This document shows positions 5,751 to 15,415 of a stretch of 64,000 bases of DNA, one piece after another. The notes below the pieces were generated by a model. The model was not told where the DNA came from. It ran no database searches and saw only the letters and a program-made list of their open reading frames with translations. Source of the DNA: Flavobacterium subsaxonicum WB 4.1-42 = DSM 21790 (GTDB lineage: Bacteria; Bacteroidota; Bacteroidia; Flavobacteriales; Flavobacteriaceae). The translations under genes and the position numbers were made by a program. The stretch covers positions 195,046 through 259,045 of the forward strand of contig NZ_KE383910.1 of assembly GCF_000422725.1 (NCBI RefSeq), written 5' to 3'. Numbering within the stretch: the stretch's first letter is position 1; every line of letters starts with the position of its first letter.

Positions 5751-8333
5751 ATGAAAATAAAATTACCTCAATTATTTATGGGCGCCCTGCTTACGTTTGC
5801 CACGGCAAACGCGCAGGAGTACCAGCCTTTAACGGTTAGTTCCGGCTATAATGCCGATGTTATTGCCAACGGCATAGGGTCGGCAGCACTGTCTACCACC
5901 CTGCCTGTAGACAATGCCAACTTTGCTTTTATGAGCAACGATTTTTTACCCTCCACCATTACCACGCCACCCTCTTACGGGCTTCCTGTCGCAGGTTTAA
6001 TAAACTCGCTGGCAACAACAGGGCTTACATATCAAATGGCATCGTTAAGTGCCAATAACTCGCTAAGGTTTGGTGCCACTACCGGGGCTGCTAATGGCAC
6101 ACTTGTATTTTCTAATGGTGTACAGGCTACCAAACTGTATGTGCTTGCCACATCGGGCAGTGGGGCCTCTACTATTAGCGCCCTTATTACTTTTGACGAC
6201 GGTACCACACAGTCAATACCATCGGTATCGGTGCCAGACTGGTTTTACAGCACTGTACAACCCGTAGCTGCACAAGGCTTTGGCCGTGTAAATACCACTA
6301 ATAACGTATTAGAAGCATCGAGCACAGAGCCAAGGATGTACCAGCTAACACTTAATATAGACAGCGCTAATCAAACTAAAGAGGTTAGCAGTGTACTGTT
6401 TACAAAAACCTCTACCGCAGAGGGTGTTGTAAACATATTTGGCGTTACCGCCGAGGTGCTGCCAACCTGCCCTTCGCCAACAGGCTTAATTGCCACAACG
6501 GGCCCATCTAATGCATCGGTTAGCTTTACGGCTGCCATAGTTGTACCGGCCAATGGCTACGATTATTACTATGCAACTACCAATACCGCCCCTACGGCTA
6601 CTACAGAGCCAACCGGAACCATAACTACTGGAACAAGTGTAAACTTCCCGACACTTACTACAGGGCAAACCTATTATTTCTGGGTACGCGCTAACTGCGG
6701 CGATGGTGATACCGGAGCCTGGGTGGGTACAACGTTTACAACAGGGCAGGTATCGGCTACCTACACCGGGGGCGACATAAGCACCATGTTTAACGAAGTG
6801 CCTACGGTAACCTCAACCACATCATGCCCGGGCACGCTATCAGTAGCCGTTCCGGCAGGTTACCAGGTAGCATCGGTTGCTACATCGTATACAATGACGG
6901 CTTTAAACAACGGCTACCAGTCAGAACAGCGTTCTATGCTGTACTGCACAACTACCAGCCTTGGCGAAACCAGCCTTGCTGCCGGTAGCGGCCAGGCAGG
7001 CACGTACAGCTACAACCGCAGTGGCCTTACTATTGCCAACGGTGCTACAGGTACGGTTAACTTTGAACTTAGGGCCTGGAGAATGTGGGGCGAATTTTTA
7101 GAAGATGGCTGTGGCGTACAATACAACAAAGTAAACAACAACACCTGGACAATTACCGTAACCTATAGCTGCCTGCCTCCTGCTGCGCCAACTACGGCGC
7201 CGCTAACGGTTTGCGGTACGGCTACCGTGGCCGACCTTACTGCAACAGGCACTGGCGAAAACCCTGTATTTAACTGGTATGCTACTGTAACCGGTGGCCA
7301 GCCACTTGCTGCTACTGCAGCACTTACAGCAGGTACCTACTATGTATCTCAGACCAACGGCACATGCGAGAGCACAAGAACACCGGTAGTGGTTACTTTA
7401 AGTGCAGCGCCTATGGCTCCTGTAACCACTGCAACACAATGGGTTTGCTCTGGTGCAATAGTTAGCAATCTGTATGTTGACCCAATGGCCGACGCTACTG
7501 TTGAATGGACTTTAGACGGAGCGGTTATTGATCCTGAAACGGTATTAACTGCAGGAGTATATCAGGTTATACAAACCCTTAACGGCTGTACAAGTTTGCC
7601 AAGTACTGTAACAGTGGCAGTAAATGTTACTGCTGCACCAAGTGTTAACAACCAGGCGGTTTGCGAAGGCGCTACTATTGCCGATATTACCGTAGGTGTG
7701 CTTGTTGGCGCTACAGTTACTTATTATGAGGGCGATGAAGTTATTACTGCCGATACCGAGGTAGAAAGTGGTACTTATTATGTATCGCAATCTGTTGATG
7801 GGTGCGAGAGTGCTTTAGCACCAGTTGTTATTACGGTAAACGAACTTCCGGAAGAACCGGATGGCGAAGAAGAACAGTCTTTTACAGCAGGCGAAACAGT
7901 ATCTGACCTTGAACTTGAATATGGTACAGGTGCTACCTTAACCTGGTACATTGAAAATGATATTGATGGATATAATGTTATTCCGTCTGACACCGTTTTA
8001 GAAGATGGCGTTACCTATTATGTTAGCCAGTCTACCAATGGCTGCGAAAGCGAAATGCTTGAGATAACTGTAAATGAGATTTTGGCAACAGGCTCGTTTG
8101 CATTTAACAACCTTAAAGTATACCCTAACCCGGTAAACGATGTTGTAACTATTGCAAACAGCACTGCTATATCTAAAATAACAGTTACCAACCTTTTAGG
8201 GCAAACCGTACTTACACAGTCGGCTACTTCAGAGAGTGTTCAGGTAAACCTTTCGGCATTGCCTTCTGGTAGCTATATCGTAAATGTAATGGCATCAGGG
8301 TCTTCTGCAAATGTTAAGATCGTTAAACAATAA
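5751..8333 (+). CDS. T9SS-secreted multidomain surface protein with Ig-like repeats
   Basis: This 860-residue protein starts with a signal peptide (MKIKLPQLFMGALLTFATANA, probable cut after ANA). Next is a beta-rich N-terminal domain of about 210 residues that opens with YNADVIANG and recurs in the next gene. A fibronectin type III-like domain (about 238-330) and a further beta domain with several cysteines (about 345-475) follow. Then come four Ig-like CHU_C repeats of about 70 residues (pattern VCxGATVxxL ... WYA ... GTYYVSQ ... CES). It ends with a type A T9SS sorting tail from about residue 788 (LKVYPNPVNDVVTI ... NLLGQTV ... SSANVKIVKQ). It should cross the outer membrane through T9SS and become cell-attached or released. 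A role in adhesion is an inference from the repeats; no catalytic domain is visible. Confidence 0.92.
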   Translation: MKIKLPQLFMGALLTFATANAQEYQPLTVSSGYNADVIANGIGSAALSTTLPVDNANFAFMSNDFLPSTITTPPSYGLPVAGLINSLATTGLTYQMASLSANNSLRFGATTGAANGTLVFSNGVQATKLYVLATSGSGASTISALITFDDGTTQSIPSVSVPDWFYSTVQPVAAQGFGRVNTTNNVLEASSTEPRMYQLTLNIDSANQTKEVSSVLFTKTSTAEGVVNIFGVTAEVLPTCPSPTGLIATTGPSNASVSFTAAIVVPANGYDYYYATTNTAPTATTEPTGTITTGTSVNFPTLTTGQTYYFWVRANCGDGDTGAWVGTTFTTGQVSATYTGGDISTMFNEVPTVTSTTSCPGTLSVAVPAGYQVASVATSYTMTALNNGYQSEQRSMLYCTTTSLGETSLAAGSGQAGTYSYNRSGLTIANGATGTVNFELRAWRMWGEFLEDGCGVQYNKVNNNTWTITVTYSCLPPAAPTTAPLTVCGTATVADLTATGTGENPVFNWYATVTGGQPLAATAALTAGTYYVSQTNGTCESTRTPVVVTLSAAPMAPVTTATQWVCSGAIVSNLYVDPMADATVEWTLDGAVIDPETVLTAGVYQVIQTLNGCTSLPSTVTVAVNVTAAPSVNNQAVCEGATIADITVGVLVGATVTYYEGDEVITADTEVESGTYYVSQSVDGCESALAPVVITVNELPEEPDGEEEQSFTAGETVSDLELEYGTGATLTWYIENDIDGYNVIPSDTVLEDGVTYYVSQSTNGCESEMLEITVNEILATGSFAFNNLKVYPNPVNDVVTIANSTAISKITVTNLLGQTVLTQSATSESVQVNLSALPSGSYIVNVMASGSSANVKIVKQ

Positions 8334-8364
8334 TATATAGTATACGTTTTAAATCTTACAAAAT

Positions 8365-8400
8365 AAAGCCCTGCCCTAACCGGCGGGGCTTTATGATTTT
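8365..8400 (+). terminator. Intrinsic terminator of the 860-aa protein gene
   Basis: Arms AAAGCCCTGCC and GGCGGGGCTTT pair over 11 bp with one G-T pair around CTAACC, followed by an AT-rich tract containing TTTTATT. Confidence 0.75.
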
Positions 8401-8497
8401 ATTAACATTTGTGTGTTTTTATATAACAACCTCAACAAATATTGTTATTATTTAAAGTATCGGTAGGGTTTTTAGAAAAATTCCTGTTAATATTAAT

Positions 8498-8505
8498 TAC
8501 TTTCG
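8498..8505 (+). promoter_or_regulatory. Candidate promoter of the 1615-aa T9SS protein
   Basis: TACTTTCG is one base off TAnnTTTG and sits in the same context and at nearly the same distance from the ATG (61 bases) as the candidate box of the upstream paralogue. Confidence 0.38.
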
Positions 8506-8558
8506 TTACCCATTTAACTTTACTACTATTTATTCACTTTTTTAACCTTACTATTTTT

Positions 8559-11500
8559 ATGAAAATAAATTTACGACATTTATTTTTCGGGGTCATGCTG
8601 GCGTTTGCAGGGGCAAACGCGCAAGACTATGAGCACCTGACGGTAACGGGCTACAATGCCGACGTTATTGCCAACGGTGTGGGTACGGCACTATCATCTA
8701 TCTCGCTACCGGTAGATAATGCCAATTACTGCTTTATGAGTAACGACTTTTTGCCGTCTACTCTTACTACACCGCCTACTTACGGGCTTCCGGCGGCTGG
8801 CCTTATTACCTCTCTTGTTAGTGCCACACCGGGGTTAACCTACCAAATGGCATCATTATCTGCAAATAATGCCTTGCGCTTTGGTGCTACAGCAGGGCTA
8901 ACTACAGGTTCTATCAGTTTTACTAATGCTGTAGAGGCAACCAAACTATTTGTACTGGCAACATCGGGCAGTGGTGCATCTACATGTACTGCAGTTATTA
9001 CTTTTGATGACGGTACAACACAAGATGTAGCGTCTTTTATAGTACCCGATTGGTTTAACTCAACCACCCAGCCCATAGCGGCGCAGGGTTTTGGCAGGGT
9101 TAACACTACCAACAACGTGGTAGAATCAGGCAACGGTACCAACCCAAGGTTGTACCAGATTACCTTTAACATAGACATTGCCAACCAGGCTAAAGCAGTA
9201 AGCAGCATTGCGTTTACAAAAACTTCTACAGGAGAAGGTGTTGTAAATGTATTTGGCGTTACTGCCCAGGAAGTGCCTGCGTGCCCTGTTATATCAGGCA
9301 CAAGTTCAGCTACGGCTTCTACTACATCGGGTATTATCAGCTGGACACTTGCCACAGCAGGCCAGGGTACTGCCGCAACCAACTACACTTTAGAAGTATA
9401 TACAGATGCTGGTTATACGACTCCAATTGCAGGGTCTCCGTTTACTAACATTACGGCCACATCGTACACTTTAACAGGCCTTACGTTTGAGACCCCGTAT
9501 TACTACAGGGTTAAGGCCAATAATGGCACTTGCGATTCGGCTTATGTAACGGGCACGTTTAGCCCTGCTTTTTGTGTACCTACTAAATCGGGCACCTCTA
9601 CAGCATACTACATTACTAATGTAGCTACAACAGGCGGCTACACTAACATAGCAAATGCTACTGCTGCAAGTGCTACTGCCGGTTATACTAACTACAGTGC
9701 TGCGCAAATAGTAAGCAAACCAGCAGGCACAACTTTTGACTTTAGCATTACAAGGGGCAGCACCTCTACCACACTTGGTGTTTGGGTAGACTGGAACAAC
9801 GACCTTGATTTTGATGATGCGGGCGAAACTATTGGTACTTACGTGGGCGGATTTAACGGCCAGGCACTTACCGTTACCGGATCTATTGCCATACCTGCGG
9901 CTACACCTGTGGGCAATTACAGGCTAAGGGTACGCTCAACTTATTACTTTAACACAACAGTAGTGCCTTGCGGCGCTTTATTGTATGGCGAGGCCGAAGA
10001 TTACAACATTTCTGTTGTAACGCCTCCGGCTGACTGTACTACGCCGGATGCTCCGGTTATTGTACTAAGCAGCGTAACAGCTACGGGCTTAACGGCCGAT
10101 GTTACCATGCCAACTACAGCCCCAACAGGCTACATAGTGGTTAGGAGTACTGCTGCACTTACAGCACAGCCGGCTACCGGATCTGTATACGCAGTAGGTG
10201 CTAACTTAGGCGGTGGTAAAGTAATTTCTGCCGGTGCTACTATCAGTACGTTTACCGACTTCTTAAATAATAATACCCATTATTATTATTTTATATACGC
10301 TTATAACGAAAACGGCAGCAGCTGTTTTGGTCCTAAGTACAGCGTTGCCGGTACTGCCGATGCTACTACCTGTGCCGGTGCTACAACCGCTGTAGGTGCA
10401 TTTGATGTTACGGCGGCTTCGGCTAACCTAACATGGACCTCTATTGTTGGCGCAGGCGGTGCAGCTGCTACGTATACCGTAGAAGTATATACCGATGCTG
10501 CCCTTACGGCACTTTTCGGCACATTTACAACAGCCAATACAACGTATGCCCTTACAGGCTTAACAAACGGTTCTACCTACTATTTCCGTGTTAAGGCAGA
10601 AACCGCTTCTTGCGATAACGATGCCTGGTCATCGGCAGTTAGCTTTGTGGCAGAGAACAACTTTACACCACTATCGCTTACAGGCTTTAACGCCGACGTT
10701 ATTGCTAACGGCAACGGCGTAGCTAACCTGTCTACTACCAACGCGGTAGACGCGGTAGACAACGCTTACATGTCTATAGATTACAAAGCCAATGCAACAT
10801 CTGCTGCTGCAACATTTGGCTTACCTGTAAACAGGCGTTTAACAGGCAATGTTGCCGGTTTAACCCTTTTACTACAAGATTATTCTGCTAACAACTCATT
10901 AAGGATACCGGCGCAAAACCAGGTGGGTACACTAACATTAGCTACTCCGGTAAAAGCAAGCAACCTGTACTTTGGTGTAACATCGGGTAGTGGTACTGCT
11001 ACCATATCTGCACAGGTATTGTTTAGCGATGGCACATCGCAAACAGCTTCAGGGCTTAGCGTTCTAAACTGGGATAACGCTGCTACAGCGGCTTCGCCTG
11101 CAATTGCAAATGCTATTGGCCGTGTAAACCGCGCTAACACTGTTGGTGCTCCAGATGGCCCGGGTGCTTTTAAAGTATTCCAGCTTACCGTTAATATAGA
11201 TGCCGACAACCAGTCTAAACTAATAACAGGCGTTACGTTTACTAAAACATCTACCGGCGCTACAGAGCCTGTACCGCATGTATTTGCAATCTCTGCAAAA
11301 ACAATAGACGAGTGCCCTGTGCTTGCTGCTACAACAGCAACAGGATTATCTAACGGTGCTACTATAGCTACTGTACTTACTGCCGATAGCGGTGCTCCAA
11401 CATCGTACACCGTAGAAATTTATACCGATGCTGCCTTTACAACCCCGGTAACCGGTTCTCCGTTTACAGGTATTACGGCTGCAACATATACTGCATCGGG

Positions 11501-13406
11501 CCTAAGCCCACTTACAACGTACTACTACCGCGTTAAAGCGCTTAACAGCACCTGCGTGTCAGATTACGTTACCGGTACATTTACAACTTTAGATGGTTGT
11601 ACTACACCGGCTGTACCAACAGCTGCTCCACAAACAGTTTGCTCAGGCGCTACCGTTGCTAACTTAGTTGCCACACCTGTAACAGGCGCTACCATTAAAT
11701 GGTATGCTACCGAAACCGGAGGCGATGTATTAGCATCTACTGCCGTTGTTACCGCAGGTACGTACTATGTATCTCAGCAAATAGACGTGTGCGAAAGCGC
11801 AAGGCTTGCTGTTGTAGTTACTGTTACTACTACTCCGGTACCTGTTGTAGAATCAGAACTTATTTTCTGCCCTAATACAGCGATTTCTGAAGTATCTATA
11901 GGCCCTGCAACATTAAATTGGTACAATGACGAATATGAAGCGATACCTCTAACTACAATATTAGAAACTGCTACTTATTATGTAACGCAAACCCTTAACG
12001 GCTGCGAAAGTGCTTTTGTAACAGTTACTGTAGAAATAGACAGTACAACTCCAACCGCACCGGTAGCACAAACATTGTGTAATGGTGCCACAGTAGGAGA
12101 TATAGAAATTACTACACCTGCCAATACTACTTTTAACTGGACTTTTAATGGTGTTGCTGTAGATGATGACGCTGTATTAGTAAGTGGTACGTATGTTGTA
12201 ACACAAACATTTTTTGGATGTACAAGTTTGCCACTTAGTATTGCTGTTACTGTTACCACAGTAGCACAACCGGTAGGCCCTGCTGCCCAAACCGTTTGCG
12301 CGGGTACACTTTTATCTGAATTAGATATTACTGCTTTAGAAAACGGCACGCTTAACTGGACGTTTAACGGCCTGCCCGTTGTTGCTGATGCCGTTCTTGT
12401 AAGCGGAACCTATGTGGTTACACAAGCTGTTGGCGACTGCGAAAGCACACCAAAAGATGTGGTTGTAACGGTAACTGAAATTGCATCAGTTGATGCTGCT
12501 GAAACCCAGACGTTCTGCTTTGGTGCTACCGTTGCAGATCTTGATGGTACTGCCGCTACAGGTGCTACCTTAATATGGTCGGCTACTTCTGGTGGTACTG
12601 CCCTTGCAGATACTGCTGTTCTTGCATCAGGCACCTATTTTGTATGGCAAACACTTGGCACCTGCGCAAGCGAGGTTACAGAGGTTACTGTTGTGGTTAA
12701 TACTACACCGGCACTTTCTATAGATGATATCACGCTTTGTGGTGCTGCTACCGTTGCCGATCTTAATACTGAAAATGCTTCTGTAACATGGTATGCTTCT
12801 GAAACCGGACCGGCTTTAGAAGAAACTGCTACCGTTACCACCGGCTCTTATTTTGTTACCCAGACGCTTAACGGTTGCGAAAGCCCACGTGCAGAGGTAG
12901 GTGTTGTGGTTAACGCATTATCGGCTACTCCAACAGGAGCTGCTACACAAACATTTACTACCGGCGAAACAGTTGCCGATCTTGAAGTTACAACAACAGA
13001 TGGCGCTACTGTAGTTTGGTATGTTGGTAACGATATTGATGGTTACACTGTTATACCAACAACTACGGTTCTGGAAGATGGTGTTACCTATTATGTAAGC
13101 CAGGCTACTAATGGTTGCGAAAGCGAACTGTTGGCTGTTACTGCAGATCAGGTTGCTGCTACATCTTCATTCAACAAAGCCAGCCTTAAGGTATACCCTA
13201 ACCCAACTACCGATGTTGTAACGGTGTCTAACAACACTGCAATATCTAAAGTAACGGTTATAAACCTTTTAGGCCAAACGGTTATCAGCCAGACTGCTAA
13301 TACCGATACTGTACAGGTTAACCTTGCATCATTATCTGCCGGAACATACATCCTGCAAATAACTGCCGAAGGCGCATCTGCCAATGTAAAAGTGGTTAAG
13401 CAATAA
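8559..13406 (+). CDS. Giant T9SS-secreted multidomain protein with seven Ig-like repeats
   Basis: The start is set at ATG 8559 (MKINLRHLFFGVMLAFAGANA), which aligns with the start and signal peptide of the upstream paralogue; the open frame from 8442 is leader. The 1615-residue product carries: an N-terminal YNADVIANG beta domain; a fibronectin type III-like domain; a GEVED-type domain with acidic loop WVDWNNDLDFDDAGE and GEAEDYNI; two more fibronectin III-like regions; a second, diverged copy of the N-terminal domain in mid-protein (FNADVIANG); another fibronectin III-like domain; seven Ig-like CHU_C repeats; and a type A T9SS sorting tail (LKVYPNPTTDVVTV ... ANVKVVKQ). The acidic GEVED loop may bind calcium. 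Cell-surface display is expected; adhesive function is inferred. No enzyme motif was seen. Confidence 0.92.
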   Translation: MKINLRHLFFGVMLAFAGANAQDYEHLTVTGYNADVIANGVGTALSSISLPVDNANYCFMSNDFLPSTLTTPPTYGLPAAGLITSLVSATPGLTYQMASLSANNALRFGATAGLTTGSISFTNAVEATKLFVLATSGSGASTCTAVITFDDGTTQDVASFIVPDWFNSTTQPIAAQGFGRVNTTNNVVESGNGTNPRLYQITFNIDIANQAKAVSSIAFTKTSTGEGVVNVFGVTAQEVPACPVISGTSSATASTTSGIISWTLATAGQGTAATNYTLEVYTDAGYTTPIAGSPFTNITATSYTLTGLTFETPYYYRVKANNGTCDSAYVTGTFSPAFCVPTKSGTSTAYYITNVATTGGYTNIANATAASATAGYTNYSAAQIVSKPAGTTFDFSITRGSTSTTLGVWVDWNNDLDFDDAGETIGTYVGGFNGQALTVTGSIAIPAATPVGNYRLRVRSTYYFNTTVVPCGALLYGEAEDYNISVVTPPADCTTPDAPVIVLSSVTATGLTADVTMPTTAPTGYIVVRSTAALTAQPATGSVYAVGANLGGGKVISAGATISTFTDFLNNNTHYYYFIYAYNENGSSCFGPKYSVAGTADATTCAGATTAVGAFDVTAASANLTWTSIVGAGGAAATYTVEVYTDAALTALFGTFTTANTTYALTGLTNGSTYYFRVKAETASCDNDAWSSAVSFVAENNFTPLSLTGFNADVIANGNGVANLSTTNAVDAVDNAYMSIDYKANATSAAATFGLPVNRRLTGNVAGLTLLLQDYSANNSLRIPAQNQVGTLTLATPVKASNLYFGVTSGSGTATISAQVLFSDGTSQTASGLSVLNWDNAATAASPAIANAIGRVNRANTVGAPDGPGAFKVFQLTVNIDADNQSKLITGVTFTKTSTGATEPVPHVFAISAKTIDECPVLAATTATGLSNGATIATVLTADSGAPTSYTVEIYTDAAFTTPVTGSPFTGITAATYTASGLSPLTTYYYRVKALNSTCVSDYVTGTFTTLDGCTTPAVPTAAPQTVCSGATVANLVATPVTGATIKWYATETGGDVLASTAVVTAGTYYVSQQIDVCESARLAVVVTVTTTPVPVVESELIFCPNTAISEVSIGPATLNWYNDEYEAIPLTTILETATYYVTQTLNGCESAFVTVTVEIDSTTPTAPVAQTLCNGATVGDIEITTPANTTFNWTFNGVAVDDDAVLVSGTYVVTQTFFGCTSLPLSIAVTVTTVAQPVGPAAQTVCAGTLLSELDITALENGTLNWTFNGLPVVADAVLVSGTYVVTQAVGDCESTPKDVVVTVTEIASVDAAETQTFCFGATVADLDGTAATGATLIWSATSGGTALADTAVLASGTYFVWQTLGTCASEVTEVTVVVNTTPALSIDDITLCGAATVADLNTENASVTWYASETGPALEETATVTTGSYFVTQTLNGCESPRAEVGVVVNALSATPTGAATQTFTTGETVADLEVTTTDGATVVWYVGNDIDGYTVIPTTTVLEDGVTYYVSQATNGCESELLAVTADQVAATSSFNKASLKVYPNPTTDVVTVSNNTAISKVTVINLLGQTVISQTANTDTVQVNLASLSAGTYILQITAEGASANVKVVKQ

Positions 13407-13427
13407 GCTTTAACCTATAAATGCTTT

Positions 13428-13459
13428 AAGAGCCCCGCATTGCGGGGCTCTTTTGTTTT
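13428..13459 (+). terminator. Intrinsic terminator of the 1615-aa protein gene
   Basis: Perfect 11-bp stem AAGAGCCCCGC / GCGGGGCTCTT with a 3-base loop followed by T-rich sequence. Confidence 0.88.
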
Positions 13460-13534
13460 ATACCTGTAACAAAATAGGCCGCGAACACAATAAAATTGAA
13501 ATGTTGATTGTACACATAAACGTTTGGTAATGCT

Positions 13535-13542
13535 TATATTTG
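13535..13542 (+). promoter_or_regulatory. Candidate -7 promoter box of the TPR/HTH regulator
   Basis: TATATTTG matches TAnnTTTG, 29 bases before the ATG at 13572. A TTG at 13508-13510 is 24 bases upstream, slightly long for a -33 element. Confidence 0.42.
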
Positions 13543-13571
13543 GAGTTCTCCCAAAAGGTTATCCCTGCATC

Positions 13572-15251
13572 ATGGTACTACCCTGCCTTAATAAAAAATT
13601 TTTACAATATACCCTCCTGTTTTTAGGGTTAACTTTTAGTACAGGCCTTTTTGCGGCAAACAATCCTATACAACAACAATGCGACTCGCTAATAGCAAGC
13701 GGCCGCAAAGAGCTGGATGTCCGAAATTACCTTAAAGCATTAGAATTAAGCAAAGAGGCACTGCAAATAGCTAAAAAAAATAGCTGGCAGGAACAAATAT
13801 ATACGGCCAACAAAAATATTGGGTCGGCGTACCTTGCCATGCTCAATTATGGCGATGCGTTAGACTATTACCTTACCGCTTACAAAATTGCCCTTAAAGA
13901 AAACTGGCCTACCAAAGAGGTACAGATACTTAACAACATTGCCGTATTATACAGCAAAGAAAAAAAATTAGACCGGGCGCTGGAGTATTTTACAAAAGCC
14001 TATAAACTCTCTAAAAAAGAGAACGACTCGGTAACTATTGCCGGCTACTCGCTTAATGTGGCATTGGTGTTAACCAACATGAATAAAGTAGACGAAGCCC
14101 GTAAATATTTAGACGAGGCATTGGGCTACGCAAAAAATGATCCCGAATTTACTGATAATTTACAGGGTGCTGTTGCCGAGAACGAAATGCTTAAAGGCCA
14201 CTCTGCAAAGGCCAGGCAAATGTCGTTAGCATTGTTAGATAAAATAAAAGGGCAAAAAAATAAAACCGAGACCGTTACATTGCAACTGATAATTGCCAAA
14301 GCCTGCCTGCAGGAAAATGATTATGCTACTGCACTTAGGTACACACAAATGGCTTTAAAAAACAATAAAGACGACATTGAAACCAAAAAAGCCATTTATA
14401 CTATATTCTCCGAAATTTACACCAAAAGCGGGGCGCTTTTAGAGGCACTGCGTTGCAAAGATTCGGTTTTTGCCCTACAGGAAAAAATCAGCGATATTAA
14501 AAACGGCAAGGCCTATGAAGAAACCCGCGTTAAATTCGAAATGCAGGAGTATCAAAATAAAATTGACATTAATGAGGCCACTATTGCCAGCGAGCGCAAA
14601 ATGTTTTACTCTGTGCTTTTAGCACTCCTTGCCGTGCTATTGCTTATATTTTTTGTGCTGAGAAACCTTGCCATCAAACAAAAACAAAAAAAGCTTATTG
14701 CTGAGAACAGCCACCAGATGCTTGCCCTGGAACTCGAAAAGAAAAAGAGCGAGGCACTGTTGCAGGAAAAACTTTTCCGGGAGCAGCAAACCGAAACACT
14801 ATTGGAACAGGAAAGGCTTAAAAACGAAATTGAGTACAAGAACAGGAAACTGTCATCCAAAGCATTATACATGTCGGGCAAAGACCAGCTTATCGAAGAG
14901 TTTGTTGGCCTGCTGTCAGACCAGCCCGAGGTAGCCCGCATCCCGGCGGTTAGAAACCACATCCGCCATCTTAAAAACACACTTAAACCCGATAACGAGT
15001 GGGAGAGTTTCCTCAGGCATTTCGAAGAGGTAAACCAGGGTTTCTTATCGCACCTTAGGCAAAAGCACCCCGACCTTACAGCTAACGATATTAGGTTTAT
15101 ATGCTACGTTTACATGAACCTTAGCGCCAAAGAAATGGCAACCATGCTAAACATATCGTTAGATGCCTGCCGAAAACGCAAAGAACGCGTAGCTTTAAAG
15201 CTGGGCCTGCCCGATGCTACTGCCCTGTACGGCTATCTGTCGGGTATTTAA
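13572..15251 (+). CDS. TPR-repeat, membrane-anchored regulator with C-terminal LuxR-like HTH
   Basis: I use ATG 13572 (MVLPCLNKKFLQYTLLF) because the longer TTG-started frame covers the candidate promoter and this start gives a proper signal or anchor segment. The 559-residue protein has an N-terminal signal-like helix, about six tetratricopeptide repeats to residue 300, and one membrane helix near residue 340 (VLLALLAVLLLIFFVL). A Glu/Lys-rich coiled coil follows, then a C-terminal helix-turn-helix (LTANDIRFICYVYMNLSAKE ... DACRKRKERVALKLG). The TPRs should be periplasmic and the HTH cytoplasmic. This Bacteroidota architecture resembles single-protein sensor-regulators. Its place between T9SS cargo genes suggests it controls them; that is inference. 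Confidence 0.88.
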   Translation: MVLPCLNKKFLQYTLLFLGLTFSTGLFAANNPIQQQCDSLIASGRKELDVRNYLKALELSKEALQIAKKNSWQEQIYTANKNIGSAYLAMLNYGDALDYYLTAYKIALKENWPTKEVQILNNIAVLYSKEKKLDRALEYFTKAYKLSKKENDSVTIAGYSLNVALVLTNMNKVDEARKYLDEALGYAKNDPEFTDNLQGAVAENEMLKGHSAKARQMSLALLDKIKGQKNKTETVTLQLIIAKACLQENDYATALRYTQMALKNNKDDIETKKAIYTIFSEIYTKSGALLEALRCKDSVFALQEKISDIKNGKAYEETRVKFEMQEYQNKIDINEATIASERKMFYSVLLALLAVLLLIFFVLRNLAIKQKQKKLIAENSHQMLALELEKKKSEALLQEKLFREQQTETLLEQERLKNEIEYKNRKLSSKALYMSGKDQLIEEFVGLLSDQPEVARIPAVRNHIRHLKNTLKPDNEWESFLRHFEEVNQGFLSHLRQKHPDLTANDIRFICYVYMNLSAKEMATMLNISLDACRKRKERVALKLGLPDATALYGYLSGI

Positions 15252-15363
15252 GCTCTTCAGGATATATTATAGGCCGATGTCACAAATTTTCCGCCGGTTT
15301 TTTTTCATACTATAAGCACATTACAGATTTTTACCATTCGCAAAAAACGTCCCCAAAACGCTA

Positions 15364-15373
15364 TTTCGCGAAA
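15364..15373. promoter_or_regulatory. Palindrome TTTCGCGAAA upstream of the third T9SS gene
   Basis: A perfect 10-bp palindrome lies 42 bases before the ATG of the 696-aa T9SS protein, in the 164-bp gap after the regulator gene. It is GC-containing within an AT-rich leader, and could be a regulator site. No second copy was seen upstream of the other two T9SS genes. Confidence 0.28.
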
Positions 15374-15415
15374 CGTTGCGCTTACACTACTAACCATTTT
15401 CAAAATTTAAATGTT

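Noticed and set aside
8442..8558. Upstream start for the 1615-aa protein
   Set aside because: The extra 39 residues are hydrophobic leader sequence with no counterpart in the paralogue, whose signal peptide aligns with ATG 8559.
8840..9382. Minus-strand open frame of 180 codons inside the 1615-aa T9SS gene
   Set aside because: It is antisense to a gene with clear domain structure, and long antisense frames are expected from its Ala/Thr/Gly/Val-rich codons. No promoter or family signature.
10880..11410. Minus-strand open frame of 176 codons in the large T9SS gene
   Set aside because: Antisense shadow of the repeat region; no start context and no known fold.
11620..13140. Regularly spaced repeats resembling a CRISPR array
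   Set aside because: The period is about 210 bases and the units encode diverged Ig-like repeats in one open frame, so it is a protein repeat and not a CRISPR array.
13524..13571. TTG start at 13524 for the TPR/HTH regulator
   Set aside because: It would place the -7 promoter box inside the coding region and add residues before an otherwise normal signal peptide; ATG 13572 fits better.
15285..15312. Possible terminator after the TPR/HTH regulator (CCGCCGG followed by T8)
   Set aside because: The T-run is good but the stem is too short to be a convincing hairpin.
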